DNA of 64,000 bases from Exilibacterium tricleocarpae (GTDB taxonomy: Bacteria > Pseudomonadota > Gammaproteobacteria > Pseudomonadales > Cellvibrionaceae). Below are positions 51,597-61,244 of this stretch, in pieces. Within the stretch, counting starts at the first letter, position 1. Each line of letters starts with the position of its first letter. A program made the position numbers and the translations under genes. The DNA lies in NCBI RefSeq assembly GCF_007004655.1, contig NZ_ML660099.1:62001-126000 (forward strand), written 5' to 3'. Under the pieces are notes generated by a model. The model was not told the DNA's origin. It made no database searches and was given only the letters and a program-made list of their open reading frames with translations.

Positions 51597-52799
51597 ATGC
51601 ACACCCAACGCCTATCCAACCCTTTCGGTCACTGGCGCTGCTGGATTGCCGCCGCCGTACTGTCCCTCAGCCCGGCAACAGCCCAGGAGACTGAACCGGG
51701 GCCAGCCGCAACCGACCCGCCGCCGGCATCACAAGCCGGCGGCGAGCCCGCGGCGCAGTCCCGGCCGGGTCCGGCGATGCGCTATATGCAGCTGCTCGCG
51801 GCCGGATTGCCGGCGCCATCGGTGCAGTGGCTGGAAGCGGGCGGCGAGCGCTTCCTGGCCGTTTACGAGTCCGACTATACCGGCAACCCCCAGGGCGCCA
51901 TTCTTATGCTGCACGCCGAGGGCCAGCACCCGGCTGCCCACGCCACTCTGGATGCTGTACGCCGGCAACTGCCGCAATACGGCTGGGCCACCCTGGCGGC
52001 GGTGCTGCCAAGCCCCGGCACGGCTCCCATACCCGCGCGTCCGCCAGCACCTGCGATGCCGGCGACTGGCGAAACAACATCGGACACTGGCCCGGGTGAG
52101 AGTGAAACCGGGGAGCGGGAGGCTGGCGAACAGGACAACAGCGGGAAAGAAACCGATGCGGCTGACGCCGAAGAGACTGCCGCCGCAGAAGGGGAACCCA
52201 CCGCCGCAGCGTCTGAAAGTGACGAAATATTTGACGACAATACCGGGGAGATCAGCGATGGCCGCCAGCCGCCGGCCCCGGACGCAGAGCCCGCGAAGCC
52301 GGCAAAACCGGTAGAGCAACAGGTCGCGGAACGATTGCAGGCCGCCTTACAATTTTTGCAGGAGCAGGGTATTTTCAACGTCGTGGTGCTGGGCCACGGC
52401 GTCGGCGCCGCCCGTGCCGCCGAGTTCTACCGCCAGTCCCGGTCGCCGGCGACCGGGACTGCGCCCGACAGTGCAACGACACCGATCCGGGCACTGTTAT
52501 TCGTCAACGCCCGCAACCGTATCCCGCTGACTGAGGTCGAGCTGGCGGACTGCTTCAACGACCCGGCGCTGCCGGTGCTGGACATCTATCAGGACGCCGA
52601 CCCCCGCAACCGCGCCGAGGCCGAACAGCGGCGCCGGCAGGCGCGGCGCCGGGGTCTGCAGCATTTCGTCCAGTTGCGCCTGCCACGGCAGTCGGCCAGT
52701 CTCGACCGGGACCACAACCAACTCATGCGCCGTATTCGCGGCTTCCTGGCCAAGTACGCCGCCGGCATGGAAATCGGCAGGGCGGGCCAGCGCCCTTGA
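51597..52799 (+). CDS. DUF3530 family exported protein (alpha/beta-hydrolase-like)
   Basis: 400 residues. Signal peptide [14 protein letters not shown] with cleavage near residue 30, then a split alpha/beta domain: [43 protein letters not shown] and, after an acidic Glu/Thr/Ala-rich insert of about 110 residues (148-240), [24 protein letters not shown]. The GHGVG elbow lacks the usual Ser (His in its place), so hydrolysis is doubtful. The acidic insert is longer than usual. Function unknown. It converges on murU with 21 bases between stops. Confidence 0.75.
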   Translation: MHTQRLSNPFGHWRCWIAAAVLSLSPATAQETEPGPAATDPPPASQAGGEPAAQSRPGPAMRYMQLLAAGLPAPSVQWLEAGGERFLAVYESDYTGNPQGAILMLHAEGQHPAAHATLDAVRRQLPQYGWATLAAVLPSPGTAPIPARPPAPAMPATGETTSDTGPGESETGEREAGEQDNSGKETDAADAEETAAAEGEPTAAASESDEIFDDNTGEISDGRQPPAPDAEPAKPAKPVEQQVAERLQAALQFLQEQGIFNVVVLGHGVGAARAAEFYRQSRSPATGTAPDSATTPIRALLFVNARNRIPLTEVELADCFNDPALPVLDIYQDADPRNRAEAEQRRRQARRRGLQHFVQLRLPRQSASLDRDHNQLMRRIRGFLAKYAAGMEIGRAGQRP

Positions 52800-52820
52800 C
52801 GCAGCTATCCACCTGCCCTC

Positions 52821-53510
52821 TCAACCGATATCCTTCTCCAGGGCCGCCAGCCGCTCCGGCGAGCCGATATCGCGCCAGGTGCCGGTAAACACTTCCGCCG
52901 TCAGGCGCCGGCGCGGCAGATAGTAATTCAACATCTCCACCATCCGAAACACCTCCCGGCGGCGGGGATAGTTTTGTATCATCTCCGGCCGGATCAGGCT
53001 GATACCACTGAAGGTGTGCCTGACACCGGCATCGGCGCCGCCGCGCGGCAACGACAAAAAGCCGTCTTCGTCCATGCTGTAGTCGCCGCCGCGGTTGTGA
53101 CTCGGGTTCGGTACCAGCACCAGGTGCCCCAGCGCCGCCGCGCGCAACGGCAACGCCCGCAGTTGCTGTAGCGGATAATCGGTCCAGATATCACTGTTGA
53201 TCACCACGAAAGGCTCCGCCCCCAGCAGCGGCAGCGCGCGGCTCAGCCCGCCGCCGGTTTCCAGGGGCCGGGACTCCTCGGAATAGGCGATGCTGACCCC
53301 CCAGCGACTGCCGTCCCCGCAGAAGTGTTTTATCTTCTCGCCCAGATAAGCCACATTGATAACCAACTCGGTGATACCGGCCTCACTGAGGCGCTCGATA
53401 TGGTACTCGATCAGCGGCTTGCCCCCTGCTCGTAGCATAGGCTTCGGCGTGTGTTTGGTCAGGGGCATCATCCGCTTGCCCAGACCGGCGGCAAAAACCA
53501 TCGCTTTCAT
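52821..53510 (-). CDS. murU: N-acetylmuramate alpha-1-phosphate uridylyltransferase
   Basis: 229 residues. Nucleotidyltransferase signature MKAMVFAAGLGKRMMPLTKHTPKPMLRAGGKPLIEYHIERL, then VVINSDIWTDYPL (metal Asp) and FTGTWRDIGSPERL. With AmgK it forms the anabolic peptidoglycan recycling route, making UDP-MurNAc from MurNAc-1-phosphate, found in Pseudomonas-type gammaproteobacteria. The adjacent amgK gene overlaps it (ATGA), which supports the assignment over other sugar nucleotidyltransferases. Confidence 0.92.
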   Translation of the reverse strand: MKAMVFAAGLGKRMMPLTKHTPKPMLRAGGKPLIEYHIERLSEAGITELVINVAYLGEKIKHFCGDGSRWGVSIAYSEESRPLETGGGLSRALPLLGAEPFVVINSDIWTDYPLQQLRALPLRAAALGHLVLVPNPSHNRGGDYSMDEDGFLSLPRGGADAGVRHTFSGISLIRPEMIQNYPRRREVFRMVEMLNYYLPRRRLTAEVFTGTWRDIGSPERLAALEKDIG

Positions 53511-54571
53511 TGCAGGTCACCTGCCTGTCGGTAATCCCGATACCAGGGTTGGGTTGCACACAGCGGCAGTAAACGCCGCTCGAACCAGGCGCCGAAAGCC
53601 GCCAGCTCCGGGTACCGGGCGGCGGCTTCGAGGACATAGCGTATCACCAGCGGCAAGTCATTGAGATAACCCGCCTTGCCGTCGCGCAGGTGCAGGCGCG
53701 CGAAGATACCCAGCACCTTTATATGTCGCTGCAGCCCCATCAGATCAAACCAGCGCAAAAACTGCTCCCGGGTCACAGAATCGTCGCCAGGCATAACACC
53801 GATATCGGCTTCGATCAGCATATCGCCGTAGGCCAGCGCCCAGCGTCGCACCTGGTCCGGGTCCCAGCGCACGTAACAGTCCTTCAGCAACGACACCAGA
53901 TCGTAGGTAAACGGCCCCCACAGGGCGCCCTGAAAATCGATCACCCCCAGGTCGCCACCGGCGCAAATGATGAGGTTGCGGGAATGATAATCGCGGTGCA
54001 CCAGTGCCCGCGGCTGCCCGGCGGCACTGTCGATCAGCAACTGAAACACATCCTCGAGCAGCGCCTGCTCATCCGCTACCAATGCATGGCCGAGCAACCG
54101 GGGCACGAACCAGTCCCGAAACAGCGCCATTTCATCGAGTAAACGACCCTCATCATAGGCCGCCACGAGATCGGGCCGCGGACACTGTTGCAGTCGCAGC
54201 AGTGTCATCAATGCCTCGCCGTAGAGGCCGGTCGCCGAATCGGCATCGAGGGCGTCGGCCAGCAGGCGATCGCCAAAGTCCTCCAACAGCATAAAGCCGT
54301 GCTCGGCGGCACTGGCGACAATCCTCGGAGTGCGAATCCCCTCGGCCTGCAAGGCATCGGCCAGCGCCACAAATTCCTGGTTGTGGGCGCGATCCGGCGG
54401 CGCCATCACCGCCAGCAGACCGGGCGCGGTATCGATGCGAAAATAGCGGCGCAAACCGGCATCGCCGTGCAGAGGCTGCAACGCCACAGCCTGCCGCCCC
54501 CCGTTTATTTTTGTGAGCGCCCCGGCAACCCAGCGCTGTAAGGCTTGCACTTCGGCCATGAATTTTACCAT
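53507..54571 (-). CDS. amgK: Anomeric MurNAc/GlcNAc kinase
   Basis: 354 residues (ATG at 54571; another at 54559 removes four). Aminoglycoside-phosphotransferase-like kinase: LLEDFGDRLLADAL, catalytic LVHRDYHSRNLIICAGGDLGVIDFQGALWGPFTYDLVSLL (Asp of HRD and the DFQ Asp), matching AmgK. It phosphorylates MurNAc at the anomeric position for MurU. It overlaps murU by four bases and is divergent from lptD, the usual arrangement in these bacteria. Confidence 0.93.
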   Translation of the reverse strand: MVKFMAEVQALQRWVAGALTKINGGRQAVALQPLHGDAGLRRYFRIDTAPGLLAVMAPPDRAHNQEFVALADALQAEGIRTPRIVASAAEHGFMLLEDFGDRLLADALDADSATGLYGEALMTLLRLQQCPRPDLVAAYDEGRLLDEMALFRDWFVPRLLGHALVADEQALLEDVFQLLIDSAAGQPRALVHRDYHSRNLIICAGGDLGVIDFQGALWGPFTYDLVSLLKDCYVRWDPDQVRRWALAYGDMLIEADIGVMPGDDSVTREQFLRWFDLMGLQRHIKVLGIFARLHLRDGKAGYLNDLPLVIRYVLEAAARYPELAAFGAWFERRLLPLCATQPWYRDYRQAGDLQ

Positions 54572-55002
54572 TCCCCCGCTGACAAGGACGCTACCCTACA
54601 CCGCTTTAATTCAAACTGACATTCGAAAAAATCAGGCGAAACCATCGTTCGACAAGAACGTTCGAACCGACCAGTCGGCACAGGCATTCGAGCCGGTCAT
54701 TTAAAACAAGAGGTGGAGCCTGTCGTGCTAATCAATTGTATGAGCCGATCCGCATGGCCCTCTCTTCAGGCGTTTACTTTCGCTCCGGCCCCCCAGGGCA
54801 AAGATTCTACCCCATACTGACACAAAGTCATCAGCCAGCCACAACAACAGCGGGTCCACTTCCAACCAAGCCACAGCACCGGCGGCGCTACTGCCCGCTT
54901 ATAGCTAAAAGGCAGCTTCCCAAGTAGAATCTCACCTCGCCGCCGGCGCGCCCGCAGGGATCACCCGGGGGTAATGAAAAACACAGATTGGACATCGCAT
55001 TA
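54572..55002. other. Divergent intergenic region between amgK and lptD, 431 bases
   Basis: No credible gene longer than about 10 codons. Sequence near 54622-54692 carries four TTCGA motifs, two inside a local palindrome GAACGTTC at about 54656-54663. No clear promoter hexamers were identified. A short upstream frame at 54974-55003 abuts the lptD start. Confidence 0.5.
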
Positions 55003-55003
55003 A
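54974..55003 (+). other. Short upstream frame with TAATG junction to lptD
   Basis: ATG at 54974 opens nine codons reading MKNTDWTSH and ends at TAA (55001-55003), whose last base starts the ATG of lptD (TAATG). The GGGGG upstream is only 2-3 bases from the ATG, so ribosome binding is poor. It may be chance. Confidence 0.3.
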
Positions 55004-57723
55004 TGGCCGAGCCCCGACAGCGCCTCAGACAGGACATTTACCGGCATATTCAACAGCAATCCCGCCAGACCGGGTCCCCATCGGCGCTGATCGGCCTGGC
55101 GCTGTTGGCGCTGCAGCCGATACTGCCGGTGCAGGCCCAAACCGGCGCCGATGCCAGTCACCGCGGTTGGGATTGCCGCCCCGGGGCGAATCCGTCCGCC
55201 TGGGACTGCCGGGAGATTCAACTCCCCGGTCCCGGCGGCCGCCAAACACAGCAGCCGCCGGACCCGGCCGAGACGGCCACAGCCACCAGCGCCAGCCAGA
55301 TCGACTGGGTGCCGGCACAACAACTGTCCGAGACCCGACGGGCCGAGTTGGCTAATAATTGTTGCGGCGCCTACGTCGAACCCGAACGCACCGATGACGA
55401 GGCGAATCTGGCACCCGCGCAGGCGCCGCTGCGCGCCTCCGCCGATCGCGCCGAGGTGTTGCAGCAAACCACCACCGTGCTGGAGGGCGAGGTGTTCCTG
55501 CGCCAGGGTGAGCGGGAGCTGCACGCCGATAAAGCGCAACTCGACGACGCCACCCGCATCGCGACCCTCGAGGGCAATATCCGGTTGCGCCAACCCGGCC
55601 TGTTGATGACCGGCGACAGGGCGCAGATACATATGGATGACAACCGGGCCAGCCTGGAACAAGCGGAGTTCGTCATTCACGAAGCCCACACCCGGGGCAG
55701 CGCCGACCGCCTCGAGCAAACCGACAAGCATCTGCTGGTGCTCGATAACGGCAATTTCACCAGTTGCGAACCCGACAGCGACGCCTGGCTGCTGGAGGGC
55801 AGCGAGATTGTGCTCGACAGCAACGAGGAAGTCGGTCGCGGCAAACACGTGCGCCTGGAGGTGGCCGGGGTGCCGATATTCTATGCCCCCTACCTGGAGT
55901 TTCCCCTGGGCGATACCCGCAAATCCGGCTTTCTGTTCCCCTACCTCAGCAGCAGCGATATCGGCGGCGGACTCAATGCCGGCGTGCCCTACTACTTCAA
56001 CCTGGCGCCCAACTACGACCTCACCCTCACCCCCAGCCATATGGACGACCGCGGTGAAATGCTGGAAGCGGAGTTTCGCCACCTCTCGCGTTATTTCCAG
56101 ACCACCGTCAATGCGGCCTTTCTGGGTGATGATAAAGATGGCGACGACAAGGACGATGAAAAGCGGGTCGAGCGAGGCAGAATCGACTTTGCCGAAGGCA
56201 GGATCACCGCCGGGGAACTGGCGGCGCTGGAGGCAAAACTCGGCGAGTTCGAGGGCGAGGATCGCTGGCTGTTCAACCTGGACCAGATCGGCGGCCTGGG
56301 ACAGCGCTGGAGCACCCGTATCGACTTCACCCAAGTCAGCGACACCGACTACTTTCGCGACCTCGACACCGCCAGCCTGAGCGTCAATGCCAACACGCAT
56401 TTAAGGCGTCTGGGCCAATTCGATTACCGGACCGACAACTGGCTGTTGAGCGCCCGGGCGGAAGAATATCAAACCCTGTTTTCCACCCGCACCGTACTCG
56501 CCCCCTACCGCCTGGTGCCCGAACTCAGCGCCGCAGGTGTTTACCGGGCCGGCAACTGGCTGTTCAACCTGGACAACACGGTGGTGCGTTTCGATCATCC
56601 GGACGCCGAGATCGAGGACCTCAACCGGCGCCAGCTGACCGGCGACCGGGCCCGCCTCGAATACAAAGCGACCTGGGACAAGGAGTGGCTGTGGGGCTTT
56701 TTCAAACCCGCCGTCGCCCTCAAGCATCTCAGCTACCAACTGGACGACAATCTGGCCACCCCGCTCGAACAGGATGCCCCCGCCGTTACCGTACCCCAGG
56801 GCACTGTCGATATGGGGTTGATATTCGAGCGCGATGGGGCCCTGTTTGGCAACGCCTACCTGCAGACATTCGAGCCGCAGCTGTTTTACTTTTACAGCGA
56901 CTTCAAAGACCAGAGTGAACTGGCCCGCGTCGACTTCGACACCTCGGAGCCCACCTTCACCTACAGCCAACTGTTTCGCGACAGCCGCTTTACCGGCGGC
57001 GACCGCATCGACGACGCCAACCAGTTGACCCTGGGCCTGACCAGCCGTTTCATCTCTCCGGAGTCGGGGGTCGAGCGCCTGAGCCTGAGCCTGGGCCAGA
57101 TTTATATTTTCGAGGATCGACGCGTAACCCTGGCCGGCGCGCCCTCGAACGCCAATAAAACCGAAATCGCCGCCAGGGTGGCGGCCCAGGTCGGCAAGCA
57201 CTGGCAGTTTACCAGTGAACTGCTCTACGACGAGGAAGAGCAGGTGATGTCGCAGGGCAATTTCTCCCTGCGCTATATGGACGATCAGTACCGCCTGTTC
57301 AACCTGGGGCACAGGTTCCGGCGCCAGGCCGGCAGGCCCGATGTGAATGATATTGACAACGACGGCGACACCACCGAGTTGATCGAAAACGACCTCGACC
57401 AGGTGGACGCCTCGCTGATCTGGCCCCTCTACGGCGGCCTGAGCCTGGTGGCCCGCTACAACAAGGATTTGACCCAGCAGCGGGAACTGGAGAAGATTGC
57501 CGGTCTCGAATATAACAGTTGCTGCTACCGCGTGCGCGCGGTGTGGCGCCGCTGGATCGACAACGACCTTATCGACGTGGTCGACGACTCGCTGCTGGAG
57601 TTCGATGAAGGCGTCTTCTTTGAAGTTGAATTCAAGGGACTCGGCGGTACCGGCGGCACCATCAGCAGCGTCCTGAGTGAGGGCATCTTCGGTTATGAGC
57701 GGCGCGAGGAAAACCTCCGCTGA
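55003..57723 (+). CDS. lptD: LPS-assembly outer-membrane protein
   Basis: 906 residues from the ATG at 55003; a TTG at 54988 gives a longer form. Signal peptide region LIGLALLALQPILPVQA, then a periplasmic OstA/LptA-like jelly roll (LEGEVFLRQGERELHADKAQLDDATRIATLEGNIRLRQPG) and a C-terminal barrel. Cys residues in WDC, NNCC and NSCCYRV suggest conserved disulfide bonds. An acidic loop rich in Asp/Lys/Glu (about residues 378-392) and following residues LEAKLGEFEGED is a local insertion. LptD with LptE inserts LPS in the outer membrane. It is followed by surA 83 bases downstream, in line with other gammaproteobacteria. Confidence 0.96.
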   Translation: MAEPRQRLRQDIYRHIQQQSRQTGSPSALIGLALLALQPILPVQAQTGADASHRGWDCRPGANPSAWDCREIQLPGPGGRQTQQPPDPAETATATSASQIDWVPAQQLSETRRAELANNCCGAYVEPERTDDEANLAPAQAPLRASADRAEVLQQTTTVLEGEVFLRQGERELHADKAQLDDATRIATLEGNIRLRQPGLLMTGDRAQIHMDDNRASLEQAEFVIHEAHTRGSADRLEQTDKHLLVLDNGNFTSCEPDSDAWLLEGSEIVLDSNEEVGRGKHVRLEVAGVPIFYAPYLEFPLGDTRKSGFLFPYLSSSDIGGGLNAGVPYYFNLAPNYDLTLTPSHMDDRGEMLEAEFRHLSRYFQTTVNAAFLGDDKDGDDKDDEKRVERGRIDFAEGRITAGELAALEAKLGEFEGEDRWLFNLDQIGGLGQRWSTRIDFTQVSDTDYFRDLDTASLSVNANTHLRRLGQFDYRTDNWLLSARAEEYQTLFSTRTVLAPYRLVPELSAAGVYRAGNWLFNLDNTVVRFDHPDAEIEDLNRRQLTGDRARLEYKATWDKEWLWGFFKPAVALKHLSYQLDDNLATPLEQDAPAVTVPQGTVDMGLIFERDGALFGNAYLQTFEPQLFYFYSDFKDQSELARVDFDTSEPTFTYSQLFRDSRFTGGDRIDDANQLTLGLTSRFISPESGVERLSLSLGQIYIFEDRRVTLAGAPSNANKTEIAARVAAQVGKHWQFTSELLYDEEEQVMSQGNFSLRYMDDQYRLFNLGHRFRRQAGRPDVNDIDNDGDTTELIENDLDQVDASLIWPLYGGLSLVARYNKDLTQQRELEKIAGLEYNSCCYRVRAVWRRWIDNDLIDVVDDSLLEFDEGVFFEVEFKGLGGTGGTISSVLSEGIFGYERREENLR

Positions 57724-57806
57724 GTCCCCGCAACAGGACACGGTAGCATGCGCAACCCCCGCAGACAGAACAGCGGTATACAGAACGACAGCAAGCAGAA
57801 AACAGT

Positions 57807-59252
57807 ATGTTGAGAAACCATTTCCCGGCTAGCAAAGCGATATTTATGAACAGACGAGTCAATACCCACAAACCCGCAGCTCACAGCAGGCAACATGCAG
57901 ATAAAACCCCGCACCAAACGGGTCGACTGCCGGCGCTATACGGCAAACTGCCGGTCTGGCGGGTTGGTGCCGGGCGAGCTTTTGGCGCGGCCCTCGCCGC
58001 CGTCGCCCTGATCGGCTCGCTGTGCGCCCAGGCCCAAACCACGACCTTGGACAAGGTAATCGCCATCGTGGATGACGATGTGGTCATGGCCAGTGAACTG
58101 GAGCAGCAACTGGCCATTATCAGTACCCGTATCCAGGCCCAGCAAACCCAGCTTCCCCCCGAGGATGTGCTGCGCTCGCAGGTCCTGGAGAAGCTGATTG
58201 TCGACCGCTTGCAACTGCAGATGGCGGACCGCGCCGGAGTGCGCATCGAAGATGGGCAGATCAACCAGGCCATCGCCCGCATGCAACAGGCCAACAATCT
58301 CACCGCCGAGGCCTTTGCCGAAGAACTGCGCCGCGAAGGCATGACACCCAGCACCCTGCGCGAGCAGGTGCGCCGCGAGATGGTGATCAACCAGGTGCAG
58401 CAGGGACGGGTCAACCGCCGTATCCAGATTACCGAGCAGGAAATAGATAACTTTCTCAACTCCACCGAGGGCAAATTCTGGACCTCGCCGGACTACCAAC
58501 TCGGGCATATGCTGATCGCCGTTGCCACCGGCGCCGGCGAAGAGGAAAAAAACGCCGCTAGAGAGAAGGCAGAGCAGTTGTTCCAGCAATTGCAACAGGG
58601 CGCCGATTTCAAACAACTGGCTATCGCCAATTCCGCCGGCCCCCAGGCGCTGCAGGGCGGCGACCTGGGCTGGCGCAAGACGGCGCAACTGCCGGCTCTG
58701 TTCGCCGAGGTAGTTCCGGGACTGAAACCCGGCCAGACCTCCGCCCCCTTCGCCAGCGACGCCGGCTTTCACCTGCTCAAGCTCTACGACCAGCGCGGCG
58801 GCGGCGAGCGTATGGTGGAACAGGCCAAAGTCCGCCATATCCTGATCAAGCCCTCCACCATCCTCAGCGACGACGAGGCGCGGGAGAAACTCCTCGATAT
58901 CCGCCGCCAGATCGTCGCGGGCGGCTCGTTTGAAGCGCTCTGCAAAGAACACTCCGAGGACATCGGCTCGATGCTGAGCGGCGGTGACCTCGGTTGGTCG
59001 ACACCCGGCCAGTTCGTTCCGGCGTTCGAAGAAACCATGAAGCAGACCGCGGTGGGCGAGATCAGCGAGCCGTTTCGCAGCCAGTTCGGCTGGCATATCC
59101 TCAAGGTCGATGAGCGCCGCAATCAGGATATGACCGAAACCGTGATCCGCAATCAGGCGCGCAACCTGCTGCGCAAGCGCCGCTTCGAGGAAGAGCTGCA
59201 AACCTGGCTGCGGGAAATCCGCGATGAGGCCTATGTCGAAATTAAAGGGTGA
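57807..59252 (+). CDS. surA: Periplasmic chaperone and peptidyl-prolyl isomerase SurA
   Basis: 481 residues from the ATG at 57807; an ATG at 57849 removes 14. N-terminal chaperone core (TTLDKVIAIVDDDVVMASELEQQLA, LRSQVLEKLIVDRLQLQMADRAGV), two parvulin domains (KFWTSPDYQLGHMLIAVATG and AKVRHILIKPSTILSDDEA) and a C-terminal helix ending in EIKG. The predicted signal region GAALAAVALIGSLCAQAQ is preceded by about 55 basic residues, much longer than a normal signal peptide; no better start codon with a ribosome site was found. It folds outer-membrane proteins such as LptD. Follows lptD. Confidence 0.95.
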   Translation: MLRNHFPASKAIFMNRRVNTHKPAAHSRQHADKTPHQTGRLPALYGKLPVWRVGAGRAFGAALAAVALIGSLCAQAQTTTLDKVIAIVDDDVVMASELEQQLAIISTRIQAQQTQLPPEDVLRSQVLEKLIVDRLQLQMADRAGVRIEDGQINQAIARMQQANNLTAEAFAEELRREGMTPSTLREQVRREMVINQVQQGRVNRRIQITEQEIDNFLNSTEGKFWTSPDYQLGHMLIAVATGAGEEEKNAAREKAEQLFQQLQQGADFKQLAIANSAGPQALQGGDLGWRKTAQLPALFAEVVPGLKPGQTSAPFASDAGFHLLKLYDQRGGGERMVEQAKVRHILIKPSTILSDDEAREKLLDIRRQIVAGGSFEALCKEHSEDIGSMLSGGDLGWSTPGQFVPAFEETMKQTAVGEISEPFRSQFGWHILKVDERRNQDMTETVIRNQARNLLRKRRFEEELQTWLREIRDEAYVEIKG

Positions 59253-59315
59253 TCCCAACACAGGTGCCGCCGGCAGGGCCGCGACAGACGCCTTCGGGGA
59301 GAGCCGCCGGAACAT

Positions 59316-59336
59316 CGAACCCTGTTGCAGGGTTCG
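59316..59336 (+). promoter_or_regulatory. Hairpin in the surA-pdxA spacer
   Basis: CGAACCCTG at 59316-59324 pairs perfectly with CAGGGTTCG at 59328-59336 around a TTG loop (9-bp stem). There is no T-run, so it is not a classic terminator. It ends 16 bases before the pdxA ATG and 5 bases before AGGA; it could stabilise or process the transcript or modulate translation. Confidence 0.55.
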
Positions 59337-59352
59337 CCTATAGGACCCGTTC

Positions 59353-60351
59353 ATGGCTTATCGTATCGCCTTCACGCCGGGTGAACCGGCGGGCATTGGA
59401 CCCGATCTGGCAGTAGAGCTGGCACAGCAGGCCCGGGACACTGAATTGGTCGCCATCGCCGACCCGGAGCTGTTGCAGGCCCGGGCCGCCGCCCTTAAAT
59501 TGCCGCTGCACCTGCGGGAAGTGGATTTGCAGCGCCCGCCGCAGCCGTTGCGAGCCGGCGAACTGGGCCTGCTGCCCATCGGCACCGCCCGGCCGGTGCT
59601 CGCCGGCCGCCTCGATCCGGCCAATGCCGCCTATGTGCTTGCCTGCCTGGATACCGCAATAAACGGGTGTATGGCGGGCCGCTTTGCCGCTCTGGTCACC
59701 GGCCCGGTGCAAAAAAGCGTGATCAACGAGGCCGGCTTCCCTTTCAGCGGCCACACGGAATACCTGGCCGCCAAAACTGCGACCCCCAAAGTGGTCATGA
59801 TGCTGGCCACCCCCGGTTTGCGGGTGGCCCTGGTCACCACTCACCTGCCACTGGCGGCGGTTGCGGCGGCAATTACAGTCGAGAACCTGACCGCGGTTAT
59901 CGACATACTTTACAGCGAGTTGCGGACTAAGTTCGGTATCGCCGCCCCCCGTATTCTGGTCTGCGGCCTGAACCCCCACGCCGGCGAGCGAGGCCACCTG
60001 GGCCGCGAGGAGATCGACGTCATCGAACCGGTGCTGGCGCGGCTGCGCCAGCGCCCTATGGACCTGCAGGGGCCGCTGCCCGCCGATACCCTGTTTACCC
60101 CCAAATACCTGCAACAGGCCGATGCGGTGCTGGCCATGTATCACGACCAGGGCCTGCCGGTGTTGAAGCACCAGGGCTTCGGCGAAGCGGTGAATATCAC
60201 CCTGGGCCTGCCCTTTATCCGCACCTCCGTCGATCACGGCACCGCCCTGGCACTGGCGGGCAGCGGCAGCGCCGATGCCGGCAGCCTGGGCGCCGCAGTG
60301 GCCAGCGCCGAGGCCATGATCGACACCACAGCCATGGGACCCGGCCAGTGA
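59353..60351 (+). CDS. pdxA: 4-hydroxythreonine-4-phosphate dehydrogenase
   Basis: 332 residues. [13 protein letters not shown]-type start [39 protein letters not shown] (metal His), [20 protein letters not shown] and [42 protein letters not shown] are all diagnostic. It oxidises 4-phosphohydroxy-threonine in vitamin B6 synthesis. ATG at 59353 follows AGGA at 7 bases. It overlaps the next gene by four bases (GTGA). Confidence 0.97.
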   Translation: MAYRIAFTPGEPAGIGPDLAVELAQQARDTELVAIADPELLQARAAALKLPLHLREVDLQRPPQPLRAGELGLLPIGTARPVLAGRLDPANAAYVLACLDTAINGCMAGRFAALVTGPVQKSVINEAGFPFSGHTEYLAAKTATPKVVMMLATPGLRVALVTTHLPLAAVAAAITVENLTAVIDILYSELRTKFGIAAPRILVCGLNPHAGERGHLGREEIDVIEPVLARLRQRPMDLQGPLPADTLFTPKYLQQADAVLAMYHDQGLPVLKHQGFGEAVNITLGLPFIRTSVDHGTALALAGSGSADAGSLGAAVASAEAMIDTTAMGPGQ

Positions 60352-61244
60352 GCCAGGCCGTCCCCGGCCACCGGCCGCGCAAACGCTTCGGGCAAAACTT
60401 CCTGGTCGATCCGGGTATTATCCAGCGCCTGGTCGACACCATTGCCCCACGCCCCGGCGACAACCTGGTGGAAATCGGCCCGGGGCAGGGCGCCCTCACC
60501 GAGCCGCTGCTCGCGGCCTGTCCGGACCTGCAGGCGATAGAGCTGGACCGCGACCTGATCCCGCTGTTGCTGGCGCGCTTTGACGATTATGCGGGCTTCA
60601 GGATTCACCGCTGCGATGCCCTCACCTTCGACTTCTCCGAGTTGGTGACCGCCGGCCCGGACCGGCGCGCACTGCGTATCGTCGGCAATCTGCCCTACAA
60701 TATTTCCACCCCACTGATCTTCCACCTGCTCAGCTTCGGGCAATATGTGCGGGATATGCACTTCATGCTGCAAAAGGAGGTGGTGGCGCGGCTCTGCGCG
60801 CAACCCGGGCAAAAGGCCTACGGGCGGCTCGGTATCATGGTGCAGTACCACTGCCAGGTGGAAAACCTGTTCCCGGTGCCGCCGCAAAGTTTCCGGCCGG
60901 CGCCCAAGGTGGATTCAGCGATCGTCAGGCTGACCCCCTATGCCGAACCGCCGGTGGTGGCCAAAGACGTGGGGGCGCTGCAACGCCTGGTCAATACCGC
61001 CTTCCAGCAAAGGCGCAAGACGCTGCGCAACGCCCTGCGCTCACTGCTGCCGGTGGAAGTCATTGAAAAACTGGAAATTGACACCAGTATTCGTCCTGAA
61101 AATCTCACGTTGCCGGACTTTGTGCGCCTCAGCGACAGCCTGGCGGAACACAACCCGGCAGCGATACCCACCCCTACACACACCACTAAACACACCACTA
61201 AACACACCACTAAACACACCACCAAACTACAGCGAACCCAATGA
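60348..61244 (+). CDS. rsmA: 16S rRNA dimethyladenosine transferase
   Basis: 298 residues from a GTG at 60348 that overlaps the pdxA stop. [36 protein letters not shown] (SAM motif I), [19 protein letters not shown] (catalytic NLPYN) and [17 protein letters not shown] are characteristic. It dimethylates two adenines near the 3' end of 16S rRNA. The C-terminus carries a low-complexity tail made of four HTTK repeats, from a 12-base tandem repeat (61179-61226), beyond the normal end of the family. Confidence 0.97.
   Translation: MSQAVPGHRPRKRFGQNFLVDPGIIQRLVDTIAPRPGDNLVEIGPGQGALTEPLLAACPDLQAIELDRDLIPLLLARFDDYAGFRIHRCDALTFDFSELVTAGPDRRALRIVGNLPYNISTPLIFHLLSFGQYVRDMHFMLQKEVVARLCAQPGQKAYGRLGIMVQYHCQVENLFPVPPQSFRPAPKVDSAIVRLTPYAEPPVVAKDVGALQRLVNTAFQQRRKTLRNALRSLLPVEVIEKLEIDTSIRPENLTLPDFVRLSDSLAEHNPAAIPTPTHTTKHTTKHTTKHTTKLQRTQ
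61179..61226 (+). repeat. Tandem repeat, four 12-bp units inside the rsmA 3' end
   Basis: CACACCACTAAA occurs exactly three times (61179-61190, 61191-61202, 61203-61214) and once with one substitution (61215-61226). It encodes the HTTK-type tail of the methyltransferase. A multiple of three, so copy-number change would not shift the frame. Confidence 0.9.

Noticed and set aside
55000-56400. 466-codon minus-strand open frame over lptD
   Set aside because: Antisense to a well-conserved gene; GC-rich third positions create long shadow frames and the translation has no family features.
56401-57741. 446-codon minus-strand open frame over lptD
   Set aside because: Same reason; antisense shadow of lptD.
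57936-59354. 472-codon minus-strand open frame over surA
   Set aside because: Antisense shadow of surA; low-complexity Leu/Gln/His composition.
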